Of a stretch of DNA of 64,000 nucleotides, positions 1-13,740 are shown piece by piece. This DNA comes from Cycas panzhihuaensis. Its lineage: Eukaryota > Cycadophyta. The notes beneath the pieces were generated by a model. The model saw only the letters and a program-made list of their open reading frames with translations. It was not told where the DNA came from and did no database searches. Position 1 is the first letter of the stretch; each line of letters begins with the position of its first letter. The stretch spans positions 56,427,741 through 56,491,740 of the forward strand of contig CM041465.1 in NCBI GenBank assembly GCA_023213395.1, read 5' to 3'. A program made the position numbers and the translations under genes.

Positions 1-937
1 GGGACTCTGCAGCCTAGATGTCTCTCGCCCTCACCAATGGGGCGAATGCCTCCATATGTGCACCTGCTGATCTAGGCGCATCCTCTACCTGGATGGGTAA
101 TTTCCCCTCTACACCTGAGGGAACATCTCCCTCACCATGTCCTCTACTAATCTCCTAGCCTCCACAACACCTGCCAATCCAACATGCCATGTGTCAGTAT
201 AGATCCACTTACTAGATCTAGTCTTGCTGTCGTCATCTCGTCTTAATGATCCCACTGTCTCTCTCCTCACTCTGATCCAATGGTTAGATCATCCACTGCA
301 TGCCTCTAAAGTCAGGCAGCACTCTGCTACGTAAGGGAATGGCTCTAGTTTCTCACGAGAGCTGGTGAAAATGAATTCATTTTCCATACGATTTCCTTAT
401 ATAGGTGAGGGCCTTGATGGGTACTTCTTCCATTTTTGGCCTTACGACAACCATTAGGACCATCTCGTTTCCTCGATTGCCTTTGCCTTCTGGCCCTGCC
501 ACCCATTATGCCCTTTTGATACCTTTTTTACACTCTCTTGCAAGTGCATTTATGGCACCTCATTTTTGCCCTTTCTCCCGGGGCCATTTTGTCTCGTTTT
601 GCATGCTGCTCCCATGCATGCCTGAGTTTATACTCATTTGGCTCGTTTCGCCATCTTGGACTCGTTTCCGTAGCCCTTTTTTGCTCTTGAGGCCTCTAAA
701 GGGAATGCTCCCTCGTCTGGGGGCATGTTTTGCTTCCCGAAGTGAGCTTTGGTGCTCTAGGGCACCTTTTCTCCGCCCGCTCTTAGGTAGTGGTTGGACC
801 GCTTGCTCTCGTCCCTGGGTAGCCTCATTGCTAGGTCCTCCTACCCTTCATGGCCACTTCTTGCTTGTCTCTCAAGCCCCTTTTCTACTCCATTATTGTC
901 TATTCACTACCAGGATTTTGTGTCACCTATGTCCCTC

Positions 938-1350
938 TACATTTTTACTAATGGTGGAAGCTGCAGTAACCCTGGACTTTCTGCCGCTGCATGGATCCTC
1001 CGCAGCCCCTCTGGATACGATTTCCTATACTTTGGGGTTTTCCTCTGGAGGCTACCAATAATGAAGCTGAATATATAGCTATTATTGAAGCCCTTACTAA
1101 TGTGCTTCGTTTCCATCATGGACCCATCGTTTTACTTTGCGACTTTCAGGTTGTGGTGTCCCATCTCACCCAGGTTTACCAAGTGCGGTGCCCTCACTTG
1201 AGAACTCTAACTTCCACTGCCAGATCCCTTCTGGCCCACTTCTCATCTATTGACATCCAGCATATCCCTCGGGCCCTCAACACTAAGGTAGATAGTCTCG
1301 TTCGCCTCATCCTTAAGAGTTGCCTCCCTCTTCTTGTTGACCATCCTTGA
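938..1350 (+). pseudogene. Additional RNase H (aRNH) domain, frameshifted
   Basis: RNase H type I removes the RNA strand of RNA/DNA hybrids during reverse transcription. The N-terminal motif FTNGGSCSNPG lies in one frame (codon 950-952 is Asn where the family has its first catalytic Asp). The rest, NNEAEYIAIIEAL to NTKVDSLVR, lies in another frame after a shift between about 1000 and 1050. The Glu (1069-1071), second Asp (1141-1143, CDFQVVV) and last Asp (1291-1293) are present, so only the first acidic residue is missing. TGA at 1348 ends the frame. The same domain, with the same position altered, occurs in T2 (7827-8260, minus) and T3 (52465-52869). The domain assignment is firm; loss of activity is inferred. 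Confidence 0.75.
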
Positions 1351-1757
1351 GGCTTGTCTGGCCGCCCTGTCACCCAAGCCCCAGGTCGTCATGCGCCTCA
1401 CTTTGCAATCTGTTCACACCTCTGAAACCTAGCCACTAATGAGGCTAAACTATGGTGACTACCAATTTTGTTTACTCTTCTACTTGATTATGTGTATCTC
1501 TTTGCATCTTTTGTGGTGGGGGCAATCCCCTCGCCTTTCTTATTCTCCCAGTCAGTTTCCAGGTGGCACATAGGTAGCCTCTATATTGTCCCCATCTCTA
1601 CTTTTGTATCCATGCATTCTACCATGACACTCGCTGGAACCCTTGCCTACTATTATAATCCCGATTTATATATCTATATATATACATGTGCTAGTGATAG
1701 TTGTGTTGTTAGCATTCGCTATTGCACCATGCTTCCAAGCGGCGAGGCTCTGCTGCC

Positions 1758-1767
1758 AAGGGGGCAA
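1758..1767 (+). other. T1 polypurine tract
   Basis: AAGGGGGCAA directly before the TG that opens the LTR at 1768; this is where plus-strand priming would occur. Confidence 0.6.
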
Positions 1768-3755
1768 TGTTTCCTGACTTCCGGGAATGGATATGGAATC
1801 ATCAACTCAGGTAAGTGCAGGTATGCTTCTCACCATATCATTGCTTTCTTTTGAGATGAGTGTATGCTTACATATTTGCATGTTGTGATCTCGTAGATGG
1901 TCTTGTCGTCATCTACACTTATTCAGCCTATGACGACTATAGTGGGGGCACACTCCCAGTGAGTGTGGCACCTTGGTGGCCATTCCACTTCTCGCATTCT
2001 TCCCTACTCACCTCTAGATCCATTTGTTTCATGTCACCCTTGCCCATGTGATGACCCGTCATTGTTTGGTTGACTTGTCATATCTCTTGAGTCCTATTTT
2101 TGCTCTTTTTGACTCGTTTGTTGGCTTGCCTGCCCTTGGGTAGGTGTCTCAGCCCCCCACCAGTCTTCTTAGTCATTGGCCCATAGCCCAAGCTGGCTGT
2201 CAGGGCCAAATTTAGTCTCTGGTCCCATACCGCAGCAAAATTCACGGTATCACTGCAAATTCTGTGGTACCACGAAATTTACGGTAGGGCGACTGTCTCA
2301 GATTATTTTTAAAAATCCGCTGTGGCAATTTCACATTTATTACGAAACTGCCACGTGTTTCATGACTTGACTCACTGCCAGTTATGCCCTAATCGCTTGT
2401 TTAGGGTTTGGGCTGGGTATTTAAGTCCTTTCTAAGTCATTTTTAGGATTTTTTGGCTCACTTTTTGAATGCTTCTGAAGGAAAAACACCCTATGCTCTG
2501 TTATTCCCTACTGCTCCACTACTGCTACAGGTCCTGCACCTCTCCTCCAGTGCCCAACTATCCTTTGGTATAGCTAGGACATCTTCCCAGCCCTTCACAT
2601 GCCTTAGAGAAGGCCTCTTTAGAGAGATCTCAACATTTCCTTGATCAGGCAGCCATTAAGCACCCTCAAAGTACAGGTGTTTCCTTCAACTTCATTAGCA
2701 AGGGTTCTAAACCTGCTATTCCACAGCTCTTTGGTAGATTTCTTAGCCTTCTTTCAATAGCCCTTAACTGAGGCAAAAGTCTCCTCTCTCCTCCTTAGCA
2801 CCCTTTCTCTGGAAAGGGGGATACCCACATTTACTTGCAAGTACATGGAGGATGCAAAGGATCCATTCCCTTTCCTCCTTTGTGGGTAAGTGTTTTCGTT
2901 TGTGTTTTACTTTAGTATTTCATTTGTTGCTATCATTTTGTTCATTTCCTTTCCTTTCTTGGTACTTTAGTACTATTTTTGGGGAAGGTAAGGAAGCCCC
3001 ATGTTCCAGTCTACCGCAACCCTTCACATCTACCATGCCTTATGGAGCAACTTCAGGTACCTCGTGGGAACATCATCACTTCATCATGCCTCCATTCTGA
3101 GTACATACTCTTGCTCTACCTCATCTCCTTTTTTCTTTTAAGTTTTTTTTTGTATAATAGTAATTAGCTCATTATAAAGAGAAAAGGAAATCTACCCCTA
3201 TCTTGGTTTATACTTTGTTTACTTCATTTCTCACATTATATTTGTTATAGGAGAAGGTCTTAGGAAGTTTTCCCCTTTTACCTTTTCCTCTTTTCCTTTG
3301 CAAACTTCCCCCTTGCTCTGCCAACTTGCTTTGCTTAGTTAGTTTGCTTGTATACATCATAACCTCTTCCCTTTGGTTATTTCCTTTGTGCTCTCTTGGT
3401 TTTCCACCTAGCCGGGTAACCGAGGAGATCTCATTCGTAGGCCATTCACTCGCCTACCTTTTCCTTATTTCCCTCTGCTCTAGGGAAACCCTTGAAGGGT
3501 TCTCTCCTTCCCCTTCTGGCCATCCAAGGGTGGGAGGATCCTTCCCTTAGGTCAACCCATGCTAACCCTATGCCTCTTCTCTTCTTGCTTGAAGTGGGGA
3601 ACCACTTCCAGGTAGCTAGATACCATTTGCAGGTCCCAAACTTGCGCTCTGGCATACGGGGCACCATACATGGTATTTACCTCACTTGTAGGTCTTTCAT
3701 CCATTATGCCATCGACCACCTTTACCATTCCTACTTAGTTAGGTAGCTATCCCAT
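1768..3755 (+). repeat. T1 3' LTR (about 2 kb)
   Basis: Starts TGTTTCCTGACTTCCGGG after the polypurine tract. A likely TATA element (GGTATTTAAG) lies near 2415. The stretch 2215-2290 has repeated CACGGTA/GGTACCACG-type words also seen, diverged, in the U3 of T2 (23190-23290). I see no coding sequence; the short open frames here are not conserved. The 5' LTR is outside the window, so the length and right edge are estimates. Confidence 0.5.
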
Positions 3756-4641
3756 AGACGCGCATCCACAAACCATTCACTAACTTTGCCTTAATGATAG
3801 AAATATTATAAACTCCTAAACCTACTACTTTTGAAGAATCTATTATAGATCAAAAGTGGAAAGTAGCTATGAATGAGGAGATCAATTTTATTTTACAAAG
3901 TAACACTTAAGAGCTTATTGAGTTACCTGATGGAAAGAAACCAATTGTTTACACATGGATTTATAAAATAAAATTTCATACAAATAGCTCCATTCAATGT
4001 CATAAAGTATGTTTGGTTATCAAGGTTTCAAATAGATTAAGGCCATTGACTATGATAATACATTTATCCCTACTACCAACATGACCACCATAGGCTTGTC
4101 TTGGCTTTAATAGCTTAATTTAATTAGCTTATTTTTTAGATGGGCATAAAAAGTGCATTCGTAAATGATAATTTATAAAAGAAAGTGTACCTAAGTCAAC
4201 CTCCTAGCTATGTTATTTATAGAAAAGAACATCTAGTCTACAAGCTAAAGAAGGCTATATATAACCTTAAACAATCATCTCACACTTGGTACTTGAATAT
4301 AGATAAGTACTTTTAGAAGCATGGATTTATTTGTTTATCCTTAGATCCAAATTTATATATCAAATTATAAAATAATTTAATCACTCTAGTTGTACTATAT
4401 GTTGATGATTTATTAATAACAAGTAATGACATAGAGTAGATTTCATACCTCTAAGGAGAATTGAATAGAAGCTTTATGATGACTAGCCTTGAGTTACTTC
4501 ATTACTTTCTTGGCATGGATATTTAATAGTAACCAAGCCATATCTTCCTTTCATAATCCAAATATACAAGAAAAATCCTTCAAAAATTCAGAATAGAGGA
4601 ATGTAAGCTGTTGCTAACTCCTAAGGAGATTGGATTAAAGT
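3756..4641 (+). pseudogene. C1: copia reverse transcriptase fragment
   Basis: A decayed Ty1/copia RT readable on + across several frames. It begins with a copia linker (TRIHKPFTNFAL, then PTTFEESIIDQKWKVAMNEEI) and continues through YTWIYKIKFH, IKSAFVND, VYKLKKAIYNLKQ and the catalytic box YVDD (4398-4409), to LLHYFLGMDI and the region just before RNase H (KEIGLKLV). Stops come mostly from C-to-T changes. It stops abruptly at 4641, where the C2 LTR starts. The next expected piece, the copia RNase H with NPTLYRKLVGKLIYL, is found at 29183 on the other side of C2. I infer one old element split in two. Its gag and integrase would lie upstream of T1, outside the window. Confidence 0.75.
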
Positions 4642-5118
4642 TAGTATTAGAGTGGCCATCATTGTACTTGACTAATCTCTAATGTTTAATGTGGTGTAAT
4701 GAGATGTATGCTAGTGAGTTTAATGTGGCACATATGGCATGATGAGACATATATCAATGATATTAATACAACATATATAATGTATTATAAATATGTGTCA
4801 ATGGATATAATATCAATGATTATTTGAGGCACTTATGGATATATATAAAGGGATCCATAGTCTATTATGAAAGATCAATGATGGTGGATTATTCCATATT
4901 AATGTGATTGATAAATCTTTAGTGATGGGTTTTTATTTGAAAGGGTTTCCCACATATATTTTATTGTGTGTTTATGTTCTTTTATTCTTGGTATATATAT
5001 AAATGATTTAGTTATCTATTTTTTTTTCTAACATGGTATTAGAGCTTATATGTTAGTTGGTTATTTATAGATTGTATAATCTATTGATAACGAGTTCTAT
5101 TTACTGCAACTTCTAATA
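4642..5118 (+). repeat. C2 5' LTR (possibly truncated at its start)
   Basis: Matches 28724-29182 along its length, including TTAGAGTGGC, GTGAGTTTAATGTGGCA and the ending ACTTCTAATA. It contains a PBS-like word TGGTATTAGAGCT at 5034-5046, 85 bp before its end, which also sits inside the other LTR copy. Confidence 0.7.
5034..5046 (+). other. Fossil primer-binding site inside the C2 LTR
   Basis: TGGTATTAGAGCT follows TTCTAACA, exactly like a normal copia LTR end plus an initiator tRNA-Met PBS. The homology to the right LTR runs past it (29114, TGGTATCAAATCT), so it lies inside the present LTR. Confidence 0.55.
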
Positions 5119-6330
5119 TGGTATCTAAGATCTCTCCTATTAAAGGTACCTAAAATAACCAACACCAAGGAGGGCTAAGCCTAGGGTGTGACACATAGAG
5201 TGGCATGTAATGAGGTCATAGGTGGCCTGCGTAGGGTGCTCATTCATATGTTAGGTACAATTTAGGACATGTAGGCATGGTCCTCTTCCCTTCGCTTAGG
5301 GTTTCATAGGAATAAGGGGATGTTGATATTTTTGGTTTTCCTAAGCTCCTAGGTAACCCAAATATACCCTCTTTCCCCTTGATATCATGGTTGGGTAAGC
5401 TCCCCTAATGAGGGACCGATGTGGCAGGTAAGAAAGGGGAAAAGGAGAGAGAGCAGGGGAGGGACCAAATGGGCTTAAGCCCACTTGGTAGAATAATGAG
5501 AGGTAAGGTTTGGCTTTGTTGTTATATTGAATGAAACAAGAGGAAAAGTGGAAAAAGAAAAGGATAAAATAAGTGAATAGCCTCACACTCCTTTACTTTG
5601 ATACTCTTCCTCTTTACTTTTTATAAAAAGGCACACATACCAATTAAAGAAAAGAAATCAAGATGTGACCAAGGGGGAAAGGTAAGGGATCCTTTCCTAT
5701 ATAAAAACCTACCCCTAAGAAACCCTTGCTTTCAATCTCTCTTTTATTTAAAGAAAAGAAAAAAAGACTACCTTTTGTTCTTATAAGTTAATTTCTTGTT
5801 ACTCTCTGCTATGCTAAAAACCCTTCCTAATTCTCATATTTTCTTATTTAGTAATGATATAACCTAAAAACTAGAAGGGGGGGAAAGAGTTTCTATAATA
5901 GAGAGTAGAGTGAGAATGCCAACAAGAAATGAAATAATGATGAGGAAAAGGAGAGGAGGTGTATCTACATTCAGTTAGTGGTTAGAAGCACCCTTTCTCT
6001 TCCTCTCTCCTCATCCTCCCCTCGGATGCTCTCATTGTCGCTTCGAAGTAGAGTAGGAGGGATCCCACTTACCTACCCTAGATAAAAAGATAATAAATGA
6101 AGAGCAACAAAGGAAGGAAATAAACGAGTAAATAAACTAGATATATGAAAAGATATGTGTACTTACCTTATTGGGGTACACCTTAGCTCTAAACCTGAAT
6201 GTAAATGTTGAAGGGTTCACTCCTTCTTATGTCCCTGCAAGTTAGAACTAGAGGAAGATAACTACCATAACAATCCTCCAACAAATCTAATTACATAAGA
6301 ATGAATCAATATGAACATAAAGCATTTATA
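5119..6330 (-). repeat. T2 LTR segment, left copy
   Basis: Direct repeat of 19950-21140, about 85% identical by eye over 1.2 kb. Both copies share GGTACCTAA, AACCAACAC, GAGGGCTA, ACCAAATGGGCTTAAGC, AAAACCCTTC and a right end reading AACATAAAGCAT, where the microsatellite starts. On the minus strand this would be the R/U5 side of the LTR. No coding sequence is seen. Confidence 0.75.
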
Positions 6331-7497
<1,167 letters not shown>

Positions 7498-7640
7498 TCA
7501 TTAAGTTGCAAGGTTTTACTGGAGAGGTTTCCCTTAGTATAACTAAGGAAACCACTTGGATAGAGGAAATTGTGCCATTCTGAGGTATCTTTCTCCCTTC
7601 TTATTTCATGTTTGTTATTATTTCCATTTCACTACTTGTG
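7498..7640 (+). repeat. Microsatellite-edge sequence, left copy
   Basis: About 135 bp whose reverse complement is found at 22385-22523, next to the second microsatellite. It contains an imperfect palindrome, GGTTTCCCTTAGT then ACTAAGGAAACC. The flanking LTR segments are direct repeats, so this piece is inverted in one of the two T2 ends. Confidence 0.75.
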
Positions 7641-7826
7641 TGTGTGTATGTAGTTTAAGCTCATTTCAGAGCAAAAAGAAAACTTTGATGGTATGACGTA
7701 GCTTCCAAAAGGGGGTTATATGAACCTGAGGGTTGTTACCATAGTTTTACCTTATCAATGAATGCCCCTTGGAGGTGAGGCTAAGGGAAGATTACCCCCA
7801 CAAGGTGAGCCTTAATAAGTAGCTCG

Positions 7827-8260
7827 TCAAGTTGAAAAAAAGTCATTTACCAATGGCAAGCGATATTTTAAGATAAAATTCAGTAGACTATCAACTTTGG
7901 TATTAAGTTCATATGAAATATAGTGAACATCCATGAAAGTAAACCTATCCAAAAGGGCCTTAGCTATTGTAGTTAAGAACCTCAAATATGAGGAATGAAT
8001 ATGATAGACCTATGCAAGTTAAGATACAACTATCTTATAGTTACAACATAAGGTGATAAAGCTACAATAGATATGAACCACATATGTCAATGCCTTTATG
8101 ATGGCAATGTAATCTGCTTTATTATTAGTGGCTTTACATAAGAAAATTTTGAATTGCATGAGGATATGCCTATGGTAATCTAGAATAACCTAGGTAGTGG
8201 TAATCTTCTTGGGATTCTTGAAGCTATCCCCACTAGTATGGATAGTTAATAACTCGTTAT
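7827..8260 (-). pseudogene. T2 additional RNase H domain
   Basis: Minus-strand reading gives IHTSGDSFKNPK, then NNKADYIAIIKAL, LCCNYKIVVS, and NTKVDSLLNFILKYRLPL before a TGA at 7827-7829. These line up with the T1 domain motif by motif. The first catalytic Asp position is Ser (codon 8232-8234), the Glu position is Asp and the second Asp is Asn; the last Asp is kept. Several internal stops break the frame. On the element it lies downstream of the protease with no RT or integrase between them. Activity is not expected. Confidence 0.7.
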
Positions 8261-8468
8261 CTAAGCTATGGGTAGGAGAGGATAAGGAAACATCATAAAA
8301 GGAAGGCCCATCATGGAGGCAATAATGTCTCAAATTCATAATCAGAATCATAAGTAAAAGGGGCTTGGTTTGAACTAAACTATAGGGTAGTGGGATGCGA
8401 GACACCCGACATGCACTAAATCTCATCATGATGTGGTAGTATTCGAATCAAGAAGGCCTTGGCACTTA

Positions 8469-8764
8469 TGAAAAGATAGGATCTAGCCTTCATTTCCATG
8501 CACTATACATAAAGGCAAACATGGGAGAAAGATAGACTTGAGAGAAAGAGTAGCTCTCATAAAATGGGGAGGTGAGAATGAGCCTCCTCCATTGAGATTT
8601 TACTTTTATATTAAGAGAGGGAGCATTAGAGTTAGGTAAAATGAAATTACACATAATGCACATAAAAGTGCATTTCATTTAAGTAATCTAATTTAAAGTT
8701 CACTTAAGACCCTTTTTAGGAATAATGAACTAATGTAATGACCTTGTGACATTAACTTATTTCA
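8469..8764 (-). repeat. C3 3' LTR
   Basis: 296 bp, TGAAAA to TTTCA on +. Nearly the whole length matches 15791-16085, with the block from TCTAGCCTTCATTTCC to GACCC aligned almost without gaps. Confidence 0.9.
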
Positions 8765-8775
8765 ATCTCCCCTTA
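8765..8775 (-). other. C3 polypurine tract
   Basis: Reads TAAGGGGAGAT on minus, directly upstream of the 3' LTR. Confidence 0.75.
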
Positions 8776-11700
8776 ATTATAGAAGGTCATTTCATTCTAT
8801 TTTATTTTATCCCATGAGGTCTTCACTTAAGCCTCTTACAAAGCAAACTACTATGAAACTTTTATGGAAAACCCTCATGGAGAAGAAAACTTATGGACTT
8901 TTTAATCTACTAACCTAACTCAAGTGGCTCTTTGAATAAATCTAGATAATCAATCAGTATAACGAGTTTTGTAGATGTAATCTATTGAATCTCCATATAC
9001 CATTTGCTCATCCCCCATGCCCTTTCAAGTTTTCATAGGTTCTAATTTTTTGAAATGGTACAACCCTTATCCTTTCACACCCATAAGGGATTTTCATGAA
9101 TGAGATAGAGTAGAGACTTACTCTTATCCTTCCACACCCACATGGGGTTTTCATGAATGAGACAAAGTATGATGGCCATATTATTATCTCCTTCAATCAG
9201 TTAGAGATGGAGGCCTTAAGGCTGAGCTACCTTTGGAATTATTCAAACTTCACCCTTTGTAGTGGTTTGGTGAAGATATCAGTTGCTTGATCTACTGTGG
9301 GATAGTACTTTAGTTAAATTATGCCATCATAAACTAATTTTCTAATCATATAGACTTTTGTACTTATATATTTGGTACGATTGTAAAATATAAGATTTTC
9401 AGCCATGTGGATTATAAACTGATTATCTACACATAGGTTGGTAGAACCTGTTTGGGTGACATTTAATGTATTTAATAATTTTCTAAGCCATATCACCTCC
9501 TTTCTTGTCTTAAAAGTAGCAATATATTTATCTTTAGTAGTTAAGTCTATAACTATCTTCTACCATTTAGATCTTTATGATATTGGTATTGTTATAAAAA
9601 ATGTTACATACTCAGATATAGATCTTCCTATGTCTTTATCTTCAGTAAAGTTTGAGTTTGTGTATGCTTAAAGTTTGAATTCCACATTATGTTCATATAA
9701 TAAACTATATTTATTGGTCATCTTCAGGTACCTCAACATTCGTATTGCATCCTACTTGTGATTTTGCTTAGGATTTGTTATGAATTATGCAAGAATGCTA
9801 ATAGAGTATAATATCTGGCCTTGTATTAGTAATATACATGAAACTACCTACAAGTTGCCTATAGAGTGTTGGGTCTACCTCCTTAGTATCACCATCAACT
9901 GAGAGTTTAACATTAGGTTCCATAGGTGTAACCACTAGTCAAGTATCTTCTAACTAAAACTTTGTTAGAAGATTGTTGATGTTTTTTTTTAAGAGAGAAA
10001 AATTTTGCCATTCTTTTGAGTTATTTCAATTCTCAAGTAATCTATCATCAACCTTAGGTCAGATAATTCAAAAGTTTTGGCAAGGTCCTTATTCAACTAG
10101 TTAATTACCTATTTACTATTCCTCATTATTAGCATATCATCTACAAAGATTAAGAGGTAAGTGACTTTATCATTTTGGTGCTTAATGAATAATGTTGTAT
10201 CAATATCATGATAGTCATAAATCTCATATCCAAGTTGCCTCATTCTTTTAGACAACTTGGTAAACTAAGCATAAGGGGTTTGTTTTAGACTATACAAGGA
10301 CTTTCTCAGCCTGTAAACCTTATGCTCCTAAATGACAATCTTGTATCCTTCTAGTTGAGCCATACAAATTTCTTTTTTAAGGTCCTTATTAAGAAATATG
10401 GTCTTAACATTGAGCTGGTAGATTTTCTAACCCTATTAAGTAGCCAAGGCTATAAGAGTTCTGATTGTAGGCCACTTGGTTATAGGAGCAAAGATTTAAG
10501 TGTAGTCGATACCTTTTATATGAATCCTTTTACTACCAACTTTGCCTTGTGTTTTTATAGGGTGTTATCTAATCTGTACTTATTTTTTAGTATCCATTTA
10601 TTTTGAACTACCTTTCTTCTAAGTGGTAGATTGATGAGCTCTCATGTACGATTCTTGATAAGAGATTGATACTCTTTATTCATGGAATTTCTCCAAGCTA
10701 TATGATTTACACCATCTTAGTATGTCAAGGGCTCTTCATTAAGAGAAAGATGCAGTACTTCTAGTTCAAGCTTAATGGAAAGTGATTCACACATCCTTAC
10801 CCTATGGGCACTTCTAGTGTCAATTTTGTCTGCCTCATCTAGTTGCATATCCTTCTGTAGCTACTGGGCTTCATAAAAACCTTGAGTTAGTAATGAGGTT
10901 TTTATTTTCATAGCCTCTTAGTCTTTGTTTTAATTTTGAAAATGATCATATGAAATGTTTGGTACGAAGGAAGTTGATGATGTTAGAGAAGATGGTCCAG
11001 CTACTGATGTTGAAGAAGGTAGTCCTTCTACTATGGATTTCTCTTTGTCAACTTAGCTATTCTCAAATAATGGTGCTAGATGTGCATACATTAGTTGAGA
11101 GTCACAACTTATATCCTTTAGGGATCTATTATCAAATTCAAATATTTTAAGAAATTATTGAGCATCTCCCTCTCTAAATTTTAGACTTTAGACATCAAAT
11201 TTTATAGCATCATTAAATCAGTATAAAGGCATCTTAAATTCAAGTTTGAGTAATTGATATTTAGTCTCCACAAATACAACATCTCTAGTGATGATATTTT
11301 TTCCTTATGAATGTAAGAAAACCTTGTACCCCTTTTTATCCATAGCGTGTTTGACAAAGATGCCTTTGAGGGCTCTATTCTAAAGCTTATTTTTGTGTTC
11401 CTCTAAAATGTGAACATAACAAGTAAAACTAAAAATTTTGAAGTGGGAGATAGAGGGGGTTTATCCATACTATATTTTATGTAGAGAGGGGCCGAGCTTT
11501 GAGGGACTACTAGTGGTGATGCAATACATGGTAGTCAAGATTGCCTTGGCCTAAAGATAGATAAGGATGTTTTTGTATACTAGCATAGCATGAACCATGT
11601 TCATAATGGTCCTATTCATTTACTCGACAACTCCATTTTGTTAGGGTATACCTATAATAGTAGTATGATGTTTAATTCCATGATGATATAGGTACAATTT

Positions 11701-13740
11701 AAAATCATTAAAGGTGTACTCACCACTATTATTAATCCTAAGAATTTTGATCTTGAATCCTTATTTATTTTTCGCGTGGGTCTTAAAAGTTTGAAATATA
11801 GAAAAAGCTTCATCGTTCTTTATAAGAAAAGTAACCCAGACTTTCTTAGTAAAATCATCAATGAAAATAATATAGTACCACTTTTATTTAAGATAAGGTA
11901 TAGGTATAGGACCATATATATCTGAGTGTACAAGCTATAAAGGTTGGCTAAATTTCCATTAACTATAAAGAAAGGGTTATTTTTAAGATTTAGTAATGAT
12001 ATATACTTTGCATTTGAAGGGATTAGAGGAGAGCTTAGGCATATCAGGAAGAGTGGCATGTAGTTCTCTTAAATGATCAATTTTGATATGACCCATATAA
12101 TCATGCCATAGGGCCTCTTAGGATAACTTTTGAGGAGTTAGGGTTGTGGTAAAAGTAGAGTCATCATCAACATAGTTAGCTTCAGAGGAAGGTGAGCTAG
12201 TTTGGTAAAAAAATTTATCATTAAGAATTTTGGTCATAACCACAGTATTTAAAAGAGGGTAAATGACATAAAGAGTTTGATTATTTGTAGTTACACTCAA
12301 ATCAAATCCACAAGAAATAAGGGTGGATAGGGAGAGACATTTTTGCTTTAGAGTAAGAATATACAAATCATTAATAAGGGTAAAATCTAAAAGGCCTAGG
12401 AGTTTCAAGTAAATGGTTCCAAGTCCTTCAACTGGCTAAGATGATTTGTCAGCCACGTATACAACACCACGAACTTTAGAGTCAAAATCTTGAAAGAATT
12501 AGTGATGATAAGTTATATATTATATTGCTCCTCCATGATCCAAGATGAAGTATTTGAGGTGGTACTATTGGAAACTCTAAGTGGTGAAGGCAAAAGTAAA
12601 TAAGTATAACCACAATAAGCCTCAATATATTTAGTGGATCTATTAATAACATTTGATGAAGTGGGCCCAATTCTTTGAAGGTATGCATGAGAAAATTACA
12701 TTCCACCAAAAGAATCTTCAAAAGAAGTATCATTAACTATATGTGTATCATGGCACTATTGATAGCTTAGTAGTTTGTTGGTGGAAATTTTGTAATTTTT
12801 GATATAGTGTCTTTTTCTATGACACCTTTGGTATACAATTATTTGATTTCCAAATCCCATAAAAAGTATTAGGTTGGCTAGATTATCTCTGATTACTAGA
12901 TCTAGGTCTAAGTTGATTATTTTGGCCTTAGCCTTAAGACTATTTTTATTAGTGTTGGGGAGCCTATTGACCATGAGGATGTTATCCTTGTTATTTACTT
13001 CTATCTTTTCCATGGGAATTACCACCTCTATGAGAGGGTTAACTTTGACTTTTAGTATAAAAATATTTTCTTCCATTTCAAAAGTAGCATCAGTAGGATC
13101 TGATATAGTAATGAAGTTGGTATCAAAGATCTTAACAAATTTAATAAACTTATCAATAAGATCCTTAAAGTTTAGGGTCTTCAAGGTGCCACTAGATTAA
13201 AGACTTCTTAGTAGATTTTTATAATTTGGGATATGGAGACATGACTGAATAAAGAAAGTCCATGTAATGTGTTAAGTCTTGAAGTCTTTATCAATGACTT
13301 ACTTGATGGGATAAAGGAGATTGATTGTCTCACTTATATGCCTTTTCTGTATTTTTAGTTTATTCATCTTCATTACCAAATGAACAAATTCCAAGTCTAA
13401 TTTTGTGTAAAAGGTGTTCTTAAGAACTTCAAGAACTTTCCTTGATGTATCATGTACAACTTCATCAATGAGGTTATGTAGGGAATAATCAATAATAAAA
13501 GTATCCCTGTATAGATTTTATCATCATTAAGTTCCCATTAACATTTACCTATAGCATCAGTGGGGGGATTAAAGGAGTTCCTCTAGAGGTAGGTGTGGTA
13601 GCAATGGTAGTAATAATTAGTATAAGTTATAGGTGATCTCTCAAAAGACCTTTATACTTTATAGTATTTCTAACATTAGTGAACTACATATCCCAATTTT
13701 CTAAAAATACAGTTCATATTTTGCTTGAACTATGAAGACA
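8776..13740 (-). pseudogene. C3 gag-pol remnant
   Basis: Copia polyprotein with many stops and frameshifts, read on minus. Gag runs about 12850-13740 (NLIDEVVHDTSRKVLEVL; open piece 12756-13184). The zinc knuckle near 12790-12840 reads YQRCHRKRHYIKNYK: two of the three Cys are Tyr. A protease relic (WIMDGGA after one indel) lies near 12545. Integrase at about 11500-12060 has LVHSDIYGP, FIDDFTKKVWVTFL and NGVVE; its second acidic site reads LRINNSGEY, Asn for Asp. RT has KVYRLRKSLYSLKQ (about 10260-10320) and FVDD (about 10145). RNase H at about 9230-9800 has CVDNQFIIHMAEN and DIFTKPL. The changes fit C-to-T decay of methylated DNA. Confidence 0.85.

Larger units (their letters stand above)
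1..3755 (+). mobile_element. T1: 3' part of a Tat-like Ty3/gypsy element
   Basis: The window opens inside an LTR retrotransposon read on the + strand. Three parts appear in order: an internal stretch (1-937) with no domain I recognise and higher GC than the rest of the window; an RNase H relic (938-1350); and a polypurine tract at 1758-1767 followed by a long LTR starting TGTTTCC at 1768. The RNase H lies downstream, near the 3' LTR, as for the additional RNase H known in plant Tat-lineage elements; it is not part of an RT-RNH block. The first 60 bp of the LTR resemble the outer end of T2 read on the minus strand (23688 downward), including GGTAAGTGCAGGT. The right limit, about 3755, is set by copia coding sequence that begins there. 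Confidence 0.6.

Noticed and set aside
405-1061. 218-codon + frame upstream of the T1 RNase H
   Set aside because: It overlaps the RNase H in another frame, has no recognisable motif, and ends inside the RNase H region.
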